A stretch of 64,000 nucleotides of DNA from assembly GCF_014646895.1 (NCBI RefSeq), contig NZ_BMOD01000003.1:312630-376629 (forward strand), in the 5' to 3' direction. The translations under genes and the position numbers were made by a program. Under the pieces are notes generated by a model. That model was not told the origin of the DNA and did no database searches. It saw only the letters and a program-made list of their open reading frames with translations. Shown in pieces: positions 15,216 through 24,185 of the stretch. Numbering within the stretch: position 1 is the stretch's first letter; each line of letters begins with the position of its first letter. The stretch comes from Deinococcus roseus (GTDB lineage: Bacteria; Deinococcota; Deinococci; Deinococcales; Deinococcaceae).

Positions 15216-16430
15216 TCAGGGGGTGTCAAACCTTTTCAGCCATCTGGACTCTGCAAACCAGCGGGTCAGGGGGATGTGGCGGGCACTGACCACCACACCC
15301 AGCAGGATGCTGAGCAGCACATAAGCACTGGTGAGTTCGTAAAGGGCATTTTTCTGCACCTGGGACAGCAGGGGACTGCTGACTGCCAGACCTGCAATCA
15401 CCAGGCTGAATTCCCCTCTGGGAAGCAGCATCAGGCCGTGACCCACCGAGGCACGCAGAGACAGCCCTGTGGCACGTCCGGCAAAGAAACCCGTGATGCT
15501 TTTGCTGACCAGGGTCAGCAGCAAAAGCAGGAGGGCCACCAGCAGAGAGCCCAGCAATGCCATGGCCTCCACTTTCAGGCCGAAACCCAGAAAGAAAGCC
15601 CCCACCGCCACATCCCGCCATGGGGTCAGCACCTCTTCGATTTCGTGCATGCGGCTGAGTTCTCCCACCAGTGCACCCAGCAGGAAGGCTGCGACGGCAT
15701 CTGGAAAGGACAGCAGGTGGGCCAGAGCAGCGAACATCGCCACCCCTCCCAGGGTGAGCAGCACCAGTTGCTCTTTGCTTTGCTGGGCCATCACTTTTTC
15801 CAGCATGGGCCGCCCGAAACGCAGCATCACCAGGTACATCACCCCGAAAGTGACCACCCCCAGCAGTTTCTGCCAGACGTTGCCTCCGGTGAACACGCTG
15901 AGGGTGCCCAGGTACAGGATCATGGCCAGGTCCTCGAAAATCAGCACGCCCAGGGTGCGTTCAGCTTCCGGGAAGGCCACCTGTTGCCGTTCGGTGAGCA
16001 TGCGGATGATCACCCCGGAACTGCTGACGTAGGTGATGCCTGCCAGGAAAATGCACTGCCAGAAAGAAAAACCCAGCAGCAAGCCTGCTCCAAATCCCAC
16101 AGGCAAATTCAGCAAATCCCACAGCCCGGCTTTCATGATGGTGCCTCTGGCTTCCAGAAAACGCTTGAGCGAGAATTCAAGACCGATGAAGAACATCAGC
16201 AGCACCACGCCAATTTCCGAAAGGGCCGCCGTGATCTCAGAGGGATAAATGATGGGAAGTGGCCCCAGAGGACCACACAGAAACCCCAGTCCGATGTATC
16301 CCAGCAAAGCTGGAAGCCTGAGGGACTGGGCGATCAGGCCACTGATCCACAATCCCAGTCCGATCAGGCCGAGTTCTCCCAGTGCTCCCAGCGATTCGAC
16401 AAAGTGCTTCAATCCTTCTGCATAAGGCAA
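15216..16430 (-). CDS. khtU: CPA2-family potassium/proton antiporter membrane subunit (KhtU-like)
   Basis: A 404-residue integral membrane protein of the monovalent cation:proton antiporter-2 family with about 12-13 hydrophobic segments. Examples are GYIGLGFLCGPLGPLPI, VVLLMFFIGLEFSLKRFL (a conserved CPA2 motif) and the GEFSLVIAGLA segment. It lacks a fused RCK/TrkA-N domain. That role is probably served by the TrkA-C protein encoded just upstream, as in Bacillus KhtTU. The start is TTG at 16430, preceded by AGGAG at a good distance; there is no better ATG. The pair would export K+ under alkaline or salt stress (family knowledge). Confidence 0.88.
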   Translation of the reverse strand: MPYAEGLKHFVESLGALGELGLIGLGLWISGLIAQSLRLPALLGYIGLGFLCGPLGPLPIIYPSEITAALSEIGVVLLMFFIGLEFSLKRFLEARGTIMKAGLWDLLNLPVGFGAGLLLGFSFWQCIFLAGITYVSSSGVIIRMLTERQQVAFPEAERTLGVLIFEDLAMILYLGTLSVFTGGNVWQKLLGVVTFGVMYLVMLRFGRPMLEKVMAQQSKEQLVLLTLGGVAMFAALAHLLSFPDAVAAFLLGALVGELSRMHEIEEVLTPWRDVAVGAFFLGFGLKVEAMALLGSLLVALLLLLLTLVSKSITGFFAGRATGLSLRASVGHGLMLLPRGEFSLVIAGLAVSSPLLSQVQKNALYELTSAYVLLSILLGVVVSARHIPLTRWFAESRWLKRFDTP

Positions 16431-16503
16431 AATAAACTCCTAGGATGGTTCAAAAGTGACTGGATTTGCACTTCAAATCTGAAAAATCAGGCTCTGGCCG
16501 TGT

Positions 16504-16983
16504 TCACATCAGGAGCACACTGGCTTTTTTGATTTGCAGGTCATTGCCAATCAAAACCAGGGTGTCTTCCAGCAGCAGGGTTTCTTTGACCTGCGGGTTG
16601 GGAATGGCTTCCTCACCCCGCATGATGGCAATCACGCTGGCTCCAGTGAGGGCCCGCAGGTTCAGTTCTCCCAGCGTGTGCCCGATGCAACTGGCCCCCT
16701 CTGCAAGGGTGATCCATTCCAGTTGCAGTTTGCCCAGCACCAGTTCAATTTCCTCTTTCAGTGCAGGGCGAGAAAAATTGGCTCCCAGCAGGGTGGCAAA
16801 TTGCTGCGCTTCTTCCGGGTTGAACTGCACGGTGTCACAGGGGATGTCTTCTTTCCCCTTGAAGTGGTACATTTCGCGGGTGCCATCCGGCTTGGAGATC
16901 ACGGTGACGCTGCCTCCAGAACGCAGTTTCATGATGTATTTGCGGCCCACGCCTGGCAGGGTGCTTTCGATGACTTCGACCAT
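16504..16983 (-). CDS. khtT: TrkA-C domain regulatory subunit of K+/H+ antiporter (KhtT-like)
   Basis: A 159-residue cytoplasmic protein. Residues 1-70 form the N-terminal KhtT domain (VGRKYIMKLRSGGSVTVISKPDGTREMYHF). Residues about 75-155 are a TrkA-C/RCK-C domain (ASCIGHTLGELNLRALTGASVIAIMRGEEAIPNPQVKETLLLEDTLVLIG). In the Bacillus system this subunit senses pH and cyclic di-AMP and gates KhtU. It is transcribed first, with the antiporter gene 73 bp downstream on the same strand. The ATG follows GAGG. Confidence 0.9.
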   Translation of the reverse strand: MVEVIESTLPGVGRKYIMKLRSGGSVTVISKPDGTREMYHFKGKEDIPCDTVQFNPEEAQQFATLLGANFSRPALKEEIELVLGKLQLEWITLAEGASCIGHTLGELNLRALTGASVIAIMRGEEAIPNPQVKETLLLEDTLVLIGNDLQIKKASVLLM

Positions 16984-17380
16984 GCCTCAAGTGTACTGTC
17001 TGGCAGGAGAGCAGATTCCCCTGTCTGTCACAGTGGAGCCAGCTGCTGGAATGCAGAGTGGAGGTGGGGACTTTGCTGCGTGAGGAGTGCATTGAATGAA
17101 AAGGCAGGATGTCAGGAGATGATTATGGAATGGAGGCCTGACAATCACTAGAAAGCCTGCACATCAAGCAGAGGGCTTGCTGTTTAAAAGCTGACCAGAT
17201 CCGAGAAACCCCTGAAGATCGCTTCATGAAGTTTCCGTTAATCACAAAAATAAACACCCGGTAAAGACCAGAGCCCAGAATCATGATGGTCAACACATCT
17301 GGAAGGTGGAAGATGTTTTCATTCAGCCCCCGATCAGCGCACCATCAGCACCGGTGAGCAGATCAAAAGGAAGGTATACC
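16984..17380. other. 397-bp intergenic region, no gene seen
   Basis: This lies between the divergent khtT-like and DUF4384-PEGA genes and must hold both promoters. I see no credible ORF, no hairpin with a T-tract and no clear -35/-10 pair. AT content rises around 17230-17260. Confidence 0.4.
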
Positions 17381-18391
17381 ATGAAACACATCTTGACAGG
17401 TTTGCTGCTTTTTGGAACCCTGGCCCCTGTGGCCATGGCTGCCCCCCAGATCAGTCCCCAGCGCATCATTGTGAATCCCATTCAGACTTCTCTGGAGGTC
17501 AATGTTTCGCTCAACAAGGCTGCAGACAACTCTGGATACGCGACCTACGTCCCTGGTGAAAAAGTCCAGATCAAGGCCACGGTCAATGAAGACGCCTACC
17601 TGTACATCTTCAGTGTGGATGTGGCAGGTGAAGTCACCCAGATTTTCCCCAACGATTACGCCGGGGACAACTTTGTGGCAGGCGGTCAGACCGTGAGCCT
17701 CCCCGGAGCCAACGACGATTACACCCTGGAAACCGACAGCGACATCGGGGTGGGCAAGGTCTTTGCAGTGGCCAGCCGGAATCCCCTGGATTTCAATGAC
17801 ATCCTGGACATCAAACAGAACGCTGCCTTCGCTGTGTACTCCGGTGGCGGGCAGGACGCCTTTGCCCGTGAAGTCAGTGGTATCCTGAACAGCATTGCCG
17901 ACAACGACTGGAACAGCGATGTGGCCCTGTACCGCACCCGCAAAGCAGAAGCGGCTTCTGGTGAACTGAAAGTGGTCACCAATGCCAACAACGCCCAGGT
18001 GTACCTGGATGGCCGTCTGGTTGGCGATGCTGGTGTGACCCTGGCCAAACTGACCCCCGGTTCTTACCAGCTCAAAGTGGTGGCTCCTGGTTACGTCACC
18101 TACTCTGCGCCCATCACCATCAAGCAGGACCGCCTGATCAACCTGACCGTGAACCTGCGCCAGACCCCCTCCACCAAGGCCAACCTGAACCTGGTGCTGA
18201 ACGTCAAAACCGCCAAAATCTACATGAACGGCCAGTACCTGGGCAACTCCCAGAACGGCAAGTTCACCACCAGCCTGCTGAAGAACAAGCAGTACAAGGT
18301 GTCGGTGGTCGCCCAGGGTTACACCAACTTTGCCGCCTATGTGAAGCTGACGGGCAACAAGACCCTCTACATCAACCTGCGTCCCCGTTGA
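17381..18391 (+). CDS. Exported DUF4384 protein with two PEGA domains
   Basis: A 336-residue secreted protein. The start at 17381 follows AAAAGGAAGG; the signal peptide ends AMA at residue 20. Residues about 45-160 are a DUF4384 domain (VPGEKVQIKATVNEDAYLYIFSVDVAGEVTQIFPND). Then two PEGA beta-sandwich repeats follow: GELKVVTNANNAQVYLDGRLVGD...YQLKVVAPGY, and ANLNLVLNVKTAKIYMNGQYLGN...YKVSVVAQGY. PEGA domains are typical of surface or envelope proteins. The DUF4384 domain is shared with the caspase-like protein at 5960-7444, but no peptidase domain is present here. Role unknown, plausibly cell-surface binding or scaffolding. Confidence 0.9.
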   Translation: MKHILTGLLLFGTLAPVAMAAPQISPQRIIVNPIQTSLEVNVSLNKAADNSGYATYVPGEKVQIKATVNEDAYLYIFSVDVAGEVTQIFPNDYAGDNFVAGGQTVSLPGANDDYTLETDSDIGVGKVFAVASRNPLDFNDILDIKQNAAFAVYSGGGQDAFAREVSGILNSIADNDWNSDVALYRTRKAEAASGELKVVTNANNAQVYLDGRLVGDAGVTLAKLTPGSYQLKVVAPGYVTYSAPITIKQDRLINLTVNLRQTPSTKANLNLVLNVKTAKIYMNGQYLGNSQNGKFTTSLLKNKQYKVSVVAQGYTNFAAYVKLTGNKTLYINLRPR

Positions 18392-18413
18392 TCTCAGACA
18401 ACACAGTCTTTTT

Positions 18414-18445
18414 GAAGAAGGAGTCTTTTAAAAGGCTCCTTCTTC
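18414..18445. other. Strong hairpin after DUF4384-PEGA gene
   Basis: A 10-bp perfect inverted repeat, GAAGAAGGAG/CTCCTTCTTC, has a 12-nt loop. It lacks a T-tract after the stem, so it is a poor intrinsic terminator but may stabilise the 3' end. Confidence 0.55.
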
Positions 18446-18523
18446 TGCTGGTTGCAGATGCTTTCCTGAAAGCCAACTGAGGAAAAATGCTGTCTGCGGC
18501 GATTTTCTTCTACACTGAAGAGC

Positions 18524-20431
18524 ATGTCTCAGGTGCCCCAGAAACCTGCTGTTCAGAAAACCAGTGGGACCATGCTGCTCAGTCGGATCACGCCACTGGT
18601 GCGGGATTTCGTGAGGGATTTGCGGAATGCCCGGTCTCCCCAGCAGGCGCTGGAGGCCATTCACACTTTGCTGGAGGTCCTTCAGGGACCGTGCTGGTCT
18701 GTCCTGACGGTGCAAGAATTTCAGACAGAAAAAGTGGTGGCCCAGGTGGGCGATCCTCCCGAGGGGTGGGCCTCTGCGGGGTTTTCTGCTGCATGCTCTG
18801 AAATTGCTGCAACAACAGGTGTGCGCCAGATGGAACTGGGCCGCAACGCCTCCACCTTGCGGGCCTGCATCTACGTGCAGTGTGAACGCCAGGATTTGTG
18901 GGAAGGCATTGCTCCCCTGCTGGAACTGGCTTCCGGGGAAGTGCTGGATTTGCTGGAACAGGAACAGCAGTCTGCTTTGCAACAGGCCCATGAAGCCACC
19001 CTGGCCCAGCTGAAATCCATCATGGACAACGCCCCGATTGGTCTGGCCCTGATGGACCACCAGTTGCGGTTCCTCTTGATCAACCAGAAACTGGCGGACT
19101 ACAACAACAAAACGGTGCAGGAGCATCTGGGACGCACCATGAATGAGGTGTATCCCGGCAATGAAGGTCTGGCAGACCAGTACTTTCGTCAGGTGCTGAC
19201 TTCCGGGCAGCCTGTACTGGATGTGGAACTGGAGTCCAGACGCTACCCGGGTCGGTACTGGCTGGCCCATTACTTCCCGGTTCGCACCCCCCAGGGAACC
19301 TTGCTGGGTGTGGGCTGTACGGTGCAGGACATCACCGACCGCAAAAACATCGAGCATGTCCTTCAGGAAAGTGAGCAACGCTTCCGACAGATGGCAGACA
19401 CCGCCCCGGTGATGGTCTGGATGTCCAGCCTGGACGGTGACACCGCCTTTTACAACAAACACTGGCTGGAATTTCGGGGGCGCAGCAGTGAGCAGGAACT
19501 GGGTACAGGATGGATGGAAGGCATCCACCCGGAAGACCTGCACGGTTGTCTGGAGATTTTTGCCCACAATGCAGAGCAGCAAACCGCTTTTGAGATGGAA
19601 TTCCGCTTGCTCAGACACGACGGGCAGTACCGCTGGATTGTGGACCGTGGAGTGCCCCGCTTCACCGAAGCTGGGGTGTTTCTGGGCTTCATTGGGGCTT
19701 GCATTGACATCCATGACCGCAAACTTGCCCAGGAATCCCTGGAAGAATTGATGGGGGTGCAAAAACGCTTTGTGGCGGATGCTGCCCACGAACTCAGAAC
19801 CCCCCTCACCAGCATTCAGGGCAACCTGGACATCCTGTTCCGTTATGACCGCATTCCCAAACAGGAGCAGCAGGAGATTTTGCGGGATGTGCAACGGGAA
19901 GCCACCCGCCTGGGCCGACTGGTCCATGACATGTTGCAACTCGCACGGGGAGATGCTGGAGCGGCCCTGCGTGAAGAAGAAATCGACCTGAAAAGGGTGG
20001 TCCTGAATGCCTGGAGGGAAATCGAGCGCATCAGCAACCAGCATGAATTTGTGCTGGGACCCCTGGACCCTGTGACCACCATTGGAGATGCAGACCGCCT
20101 GATGCAGCTCACCTTGATCCTGCTGGAAAATGCCGTCAAGTACAGCCCGGATGGAGGGAGGATCTCCCTTTCCCTCACCGCTACAGAAGACCAGGTGCAT
20201 CTGCTGGTGCAGGACACCGGGCAGGGGATTGGTGCCCAGGACCTTCCACGGGTCTTTGAGCGTTTTTACCGTGCAGACCAGAGCCGCCACCGCAGTGAAG
20301 ACCCTGGAGGGACGGGTCTGGGCCTGCCCATTGCGAAATGGATTGTGGAAGGCCACGGTGGCAGAATCTGGATTGAAAGCGAACCGGGCAAAGGAACCAC
20401 GGTGCACACGGTGCTTCCGCTTCAGGAGTGA
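18524..20431 (+). CDS. Orphan soluble PAS-PAS histidine kinase
   Basis: A 635-residue cytoplasmic kinase without transmembrane segments. An N-terminal GAF-like region (about 20-150) is followed by two PAS domains (about 157-280 and 285-410; PAC motif GFIGACIDIHDRK). Next are the HisKA domain with phosphoacceptor His422 in ADAAHELRTPLTS and a HATPase domain with LENAVKYSPDGG and GTGLGLPIAKW. No receiver gene is adjacent. From the second PAS onward it is closely similar to the kinase at 37431-39998, including shared stretches such as FVADAAHELRTPLTSIQGNL and DVQREATRLGRLVHDMLQLA. Its last codons overlap the convergent GH127 gene by 10 bp. Confidence 0.93.
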   Translation: MSQVPQKPAVQKTSGTMLLSRITPLVRDFVRDLRNARSPQQALEAIHTLLEVLQGPCWSVLTVQEFQTEKVVAQVGDPPEGWASAGFSAACSEIAATTGVRQMELGRNASTLRACIYVQCERQDLWEGIAPLLELASGEVLDLLEQEQQSALQQAHEATLAQLKSIMDNAPIGLALMDHQLRFLLINQKLADYNNKTVQEHLGRTMNEVYPGNEGLADQYFRQVLTSGQPVLDVELESRRYPGRYWLAHYFPVRTPQGTLLGVGCTVQDITDRKNIEHVLQESEQRFRQMADTAPVMVWMSSLDGDTAFYNKHWLEFRGRSSEQELGTGWMEGIHPEDLHGCLEIFAHNAEQQTAFEMEFRLLRHDGQYRWIVDRGVPRFTEAGVFLGFIGACIDIHDRKLAQESLEELMGVQKRFVADAAHELRTPLTSIQGNLDILFRYDRIPKQEQQEILRDVQREATRLGRLVHDMLQLARGDAGAALREEEIDLKRVVLNAWREIERISNQHEFVLGPLDPVTTIGDADRLMQLTLILLENAVKYSPDGGRISLSLTATEDQVHLLVQDTGQGIGAQDLPRVFERFYRADQSRHRSEDPGGTGLGLPIAKWIVEGHGGRIWIESEPGKGTTVHTVLPLQE

Positions 20432-22314
20432 TCCAGCCACACCTGCATTCTGCCTTCCTCCCGGTTGGCCCAGGTGTAGTAAGGCACCAGGGTGATCTGT
20501 TCGGTTTGCAATGGACTGTGGATTTTTGCAGTGTACTGGTACAGTTTGCCTGACCAGGTGGGATGCAACTTGACCTGACCGGTGCCTTGCAACACCAGAG
20601 CGCCCTGCAAAGCACTGCTGGCCTGAAGCTGCAAGGTGTTTTCTGCGGGCAACACCAGATCCCGCACATCTCCTGCATGGTCCACACTTTCAGCACAGTA
20701 CAGCAGAGGCCCCCGGAACACGCTCACCTTGCCACTGCTGTCTGCCACATGCGGATGGCTGACCATGAAGCGCACAGGCATCTCCAGATTCAGTTGAACT
20801 TCGGTGGTGCCCTCCCAGTTCCGTTGGATTTCAAAACATCCAGCAGGAACATTTTGAAACACTTCACCTGAGACCTTCACGCTGGCGTTTTCACACCACG
20901 CAGGAATGCGAAGTTTGAGGGCAAACTCGCCTGTGCCTTCAATCACCAGTTTGATGTGCCCATCCCAGGGGTAATGGGTGTGTTGTTCAATGCGCACCAT
21001 GCGTCCATCCCAGAGCTGGATTTCACTGCTGGACTGGGCATACAGATGCACATGAATGCTGTCTTTTTCCGTGCTGTAAAAGTAACCGGGCAAAGTGGCC
21101 AGCAGCCTCGCTGCATTCGGAGGGCAACAGGCACAGCCGAACCAGCCCTGACGGCGGTGCTCAGGACCTGCGGCCAGTGGGTTCACATAAAAATAGGACT
21201 GTCCATCCAGAGAAACTCCGGGCAAAGCTGCATTGAACAATTGATGCTCAATCAGATCGGCATATTTCACATCGCCGGTCAGGGAAAGCATCCTCTGGGA
21301 CCACATGATGCTGCCCACAGCCGCGCAGGTCTCGTTGTAAGCACTCTCGCTGGGAAGCTCGTGATCTTTCCCGAAACCCTCGATGTAATGCCTGGGACCG
21401 ATGCCGCCATTCACCGACATGCGTTTTTCAGTCATGTTGTGCCACTGGGCATCCAGAGCATCTTTTAAGGCCTGTTCCCCGGTTTCCAGCACAAGGTCAG
21501 CCGCGCCAGCACTGAGGTAAACCATGCGTACAGCATGTCCGGTCACTTCCTTCAAATCACGGAAAGGCTGGTGGTCCTGACCGTAACTTCCCCAGAAGGT
21601 CCAGATCTTCTCACGGGCCAGACCACGCCCCCGGGCATCCAGGAAATACTGTGCCAGTTGCAGGTGCTGCTGGTTTCCAGTTTCCCGGTAGAGTTCCACC
21701 AGAGCCATTTCGATTTCGGGGTGACCATCCACCCAGGGTTTCTTGCCTTCTTCAGCAGGACCCAGCGTCTGGGCCATGTGCCGGGCATGCTTTTCAGAGA
21801 CCTCCAGCAATTTGTTGTTGCCCCCTGCACGATTCAAAGCCACAGCCGCCTGAAACAGGTGTCCAGCACAATACAACTCATGGGCTCCAGTGTCCGTGAA
21901 GCGCTCATGTTCCCTTTCGAACATGAAAAAGGTGTTCAGGTAGCCGCTTTCACACTGGGCATTTTCAATCAGCCCGACCAGTTCTTCAATTTTGTTTTGC
22001 AGTTCGGGATGCTGGCCTTCTGCCAGGGTCCAGGCTGCAGCCTCCAGCCATTTGTAGGCATCAGAATCTGCAAAAAATGGCCCTTCAAAAGGAATCTCAG
22101 GGTGTCCAGCAGCGCGTCTGAAGTTGTTCAGGCAACCTGACTCTTCCAGTCTGGCGTATTGGCTGGGCAGCGTTTTCTGGCGGTTGATGTCCCGTCTGGG
22201 TTTCCAGAAGGTGTCTTGAAGCTGCACCTGCTGCAAAGAAACCGGATGCAACCGGGAAAAAGGACTGTTTGCTGTGCGAATCACAGGAATGCTGCGTGTC
22301 TGGATCTGGGTCAT
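20422..22314 (-). CDS. GH127-type beta-L-arabinofuranosidase (DUF1680 family)
   Basis: A 630-residue intracellular glycoside hydrolase; no signal peptide is seen. It starts after GGAGAACCC. Family motifs present: NNFRRAAGHPEIPFEG, the YNETCAAVGSIMW segment carrying the Glu/Cys zinc ligands, and GCACCPPNAARLLATLPGY with the adjacent Cys pair that in GH127 provides the cysteine nucleophile and a zinc ligand. Such enzymes release beta-L-arabinofuranose from plant cell-wall glycoproteins or arabinan-derived oligosaccharides. An AraC-family regulator is divergently transcribed, the usual arrangement for a sugar-inducible hydrolase. Exact substrate is inference. Confidence 0.9.
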   Translation of the reverse strand: MTQIQTRSIPVIRTANSPFSRLHPVSLQQVQLQDTFWKPRRDINRQKTLPSQYARLEESGCLNNFRRAAGHPEIPFEGPFFADSDAYKWLEAAAWTLAEGQHPELQNKIEELVGLIENAQCESGYLNTFFMFEREHERFTDTGAHELYCAGHLFQAAVALNRAGGNNKLLEVSEKHARHMAQTLGPAEEGKKPWVDGHPEIEMALVELYRETGNQQHLQLAQYFLDARGRGLAREKIWTFWGSYGQDHQPFRDLKEVTGHAVRMVYLSAGAADLVLETGEQALKDALDAQWHNMTEKRMSVNGGIGPRHYIEGFGKDHELPSESAYNETCAAVGSIMWSQRMLSLTGDVKYADLIEHQLFNAALPGVSLDGQSYFYVNPLAAGPEHRRQGWFGCACCPPNAARLLATLPGYFYSTEKDSIHVHLYAQSSSEIQLWDGRMVRIEQHTHYPWDGHIKLVIEGTGEFALKLRIPAWCENASVKVSGEVFQNVPAGCFEIQRNWEGTTEVQLNLEMPVRFMVSHPHVADSSGKVSVFRGPLLYCAESVDHAGDVRDLVLPAENTLQLQASSALQGALVLQGTGQVKLHPTWSGKLYQYTAKIHSPLQTEQITLVPYYTWANREEGRMQVWLDHS

Positions 22315-22502
22315 GGGTTCTCCGGAAAATCAAGGAATGGGAACAGCACAGCAAAAACCTTTTGCTGCTGGTTGGGCTGGTTTCCTTTGGGCGAGGCATG
22401 CTTCGTCCCTACATCTGCCTTCTGTTTCTTGCTGCCATCTTGACACCATCCCCCGCCCCAGACAAGACTGGAATCACCTCAAAAAGGAAACCATTTCCGA
22501 CC

Positions 22503-23321
22503 ATGGTCCAGAACCTTACGCTCAGCATGCAGCTTCCCATCCGCACCGATGTGGCAGGCCTCTTTGTGTCCAGGGGCATTGGCACCCACCCGGACCGCAT
22601 TGTGGACTTTTTTGAAGTGATTTACGTGCGGGAAGGCACCCTTTTCATTGCAGAGGATGGTCGGTATTTTGCTGTCCAGGCTGGAGAAGCGCTGCTCTTG
22701 ATGCCTGGAAAGAGGCACTGGGGTTTTGAGCCCTACCAGAAGACCCTTTCTTTTTTCTGGATGCATTTTTACCTGCAGGACAGCTCTGGAGGCCAGCAGA
22801 TTCTCCTCCCCAAACATGTGCAGGTGCAGCGCCCTGACCACCTCAGTGCCCTGTTCAGGCGTTTGCTGGACGAACACGAAAGGCCGGACAGCTTTGCCCT
22901 GGCCCGGGATGTGCTGGGTTTGCTGCTCTTGACCGAACTCAGCAGGTCCGAACAGCAGGTGGCAGAGCCCAGAAATTCCCTGCACCGCATTGCCAGCGAA
23001 GCCCACGCTTTCATTGGCCTGCACCACCAGAACCGGCTGAGCAGTGGCCGGATTGCCCGGCAACTCGGGTACAATACCGACTACCTGGGGCGGGCTTACC
23101 GGACGGTTTACGGGCACACCCTCACCGAGGGGATCAACCGCTACCGGGTGCGCAAAGCCTGTTTGTTGCTGCTCAACACCCGCAACACCATCGAGGCCAT
23201 TGCGCAGGAATGTGGGTTTAAAGAGGTGGTGTATTTCAGGCGGGTGTTCAAGGCCCTGGAAGGGGTGACGCCCTCCAGGTACCGCCAGTTGCATGCCCAG
23301 ATGCATGTCAACACCGAGTAG
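22503..23321 (+). CDS. AraC-family transcriptional regulator
   Basis: A 272-residue regulator with an N-terminal cupin-like ligand domain (FFEVIYVREGTLFIAEDGRYFAVQAGEALLLMPGKRHWG, about 35-85) and a C-terminal double helix-turn-helix AraC domain. The latter runs SGRIARQLGYNTDYLGRAYRTVYGHTL...AIAQECGFKEVVYFRRVFKALEGVTPSRYR. The start at 22503 follows AAAAAGGAAA. The longer in-frame reading from 22269 would give a non-conserved extension. It is divergent from the GH127 gene and probably activates it in response to an arabinose-type sugar (inference). Confidence 0.9.
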   Translation: MVQNLTLSMQLPIRTDVAGLFVSRGIGTHPDRIVDFFEVIYVREGTLFIAEDGRYFAVQAGEALLLMPGKRHWGFEPYQKTLSFFWMHFYLQDSSGGQQILLPKHVQVQRPDHLSALFRRLLDEHERPDSFALARDVLGLLLLTELSRSEQQVAEPRNSLHRIASEAHAFIGLHHQNRLSSGRIARQLGYNTDYLGRAYRTVYGHTLTEGINRYRVRKACLLLLNTRNTIEAIAQECGFKEVVYFRRVFKALEGVTPSRYRQLHAQMHVNTE

Positions 23322-23414
23322 TGCTCAGGGAATGCAGCTTTTAGGCCAACCCACCTGTCCAGAGTAAGCACAAAAATCCTGTCCTGTCGGGCCAGATCCT
23401 TCTGAAATGCAAAG

Positions 23415-24185
23415 ATGGAACTGAATTGCTTTGTCCTCTCAAATGGAAATTGTGCCATTTTGACCCTGCAACAGCAGGATGTCTTTGAATTGCACCTCAC
23501 CACCCATCCCCTCCATCCAGAACAGGTTCAGGGGTTCACCTGGCTTTGCAGGCAGTTGGGGGTCAAACCTCTGGTGATTGAACTGCAACCCGGCCTTCCC
23601 ATTCAGCCCATGACCTGCTCACGGGTGCAGGGAACGCTGGCTGTTCCAGACTGTGAAATCCACCTGATTTTCGAGCATTCTGAAATCATCTGGGCAGAAA
23701 CGCCTTTTCCGGGCCTCAGGGTGTTCCTGAAAGGGACGTTGCCAGACCAGGGCGCCCAGACGTTCCAGATTGACTTTGCGTTTGGAGACCCGCTGGTTCA
23801 TCCACCTGTTGATGTGCATGTGGAGGGGGTGGGCGCTGTGCTGTCCTGCCTCCCGGAAATTCTGGTGGCCTGGAAGTTGCATGGCCTGACCGAATTTGGA
23901 CGGGGACGCTGGAGGGCCAAGGACCTGTATGATCTGGCTGTGCTCAGTGAATTGAACCTGAATTTGCAGGTCTTGCAGGCTGCTTTGCCTGTGGCTTTCA
24001 CCAGCAGGGGAGATGACCCTGCAAACCTTCAGGACTTTTGCACCCGTGAAAACTGGGGATGCAGCACCTCGGGACAGCGCAAATGGCGCTCTTTCCTGAA
24101 AAAACACCAGTTGCAGCAGAATTTTCTGGATGCTCGCCACAAGGTCAGAGGGGTTCTGAAGAAAATGGGGCTGGACCATGCGTGA
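23415..24185 (+). CDS. AbiEii/nucleotidyltransferase-like protein lacking the catalytic signature
   Basis: A 256-residue protein. The middle (FQIDFAFGDPLVHPPVDV ... LPEILVAWKLHGLTEFGRGRWRAKDLYDLAVLSE) resembles the conserved C-terminal half of the AbiEii/AbiGii nucleotidyltransferase family. The N-terminal GS/GG-x-x-D nucleotide-transfer motif of that family is not visible, and no AbiEi-like antitoxin gene lies upstream. It overlaps the following DUF99 gene by 8 bp, so the two are translationally coupled. It may be a diverged or catalytically dead relative, or a protein using only the fold. Function not assigned. Confidence 0.65.
   Translation: MELNCFVLSNGNCAILTLQQQDVFELHLTTHPLHPEQVQGFTWLCRQLGVKPLVIELQPGLPIQPMTCSRVQGTLAVPDCEIHLIFEHSEIIWAETPFPGLRVFLKGTLPDQGAQTFQIDFAFGDPLVHPPVDVHVEGVGAVLSCLPEILVAWKLHGLTEFGRGRWRAKDLYDLAVLSELNLNLQVLQAALPVAFTSRGDDPANLQDFCTRENWGCSTSGQRKWRSFLKKHQLQQNFLDARHKVRGVLKKMGLDHA

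Noticed and set aside
18414..18445. Intrinsic terminator after the DUF4384-PEGA gene
   Set aside because: The stem is strong but no T-tract follows, so it is listed only as a hairpin.
18428..20440. 670-codon open frame on the minus strand
   Set aside because: It is antisense to the orphan histidine kinase; no motif, no ribosome site.
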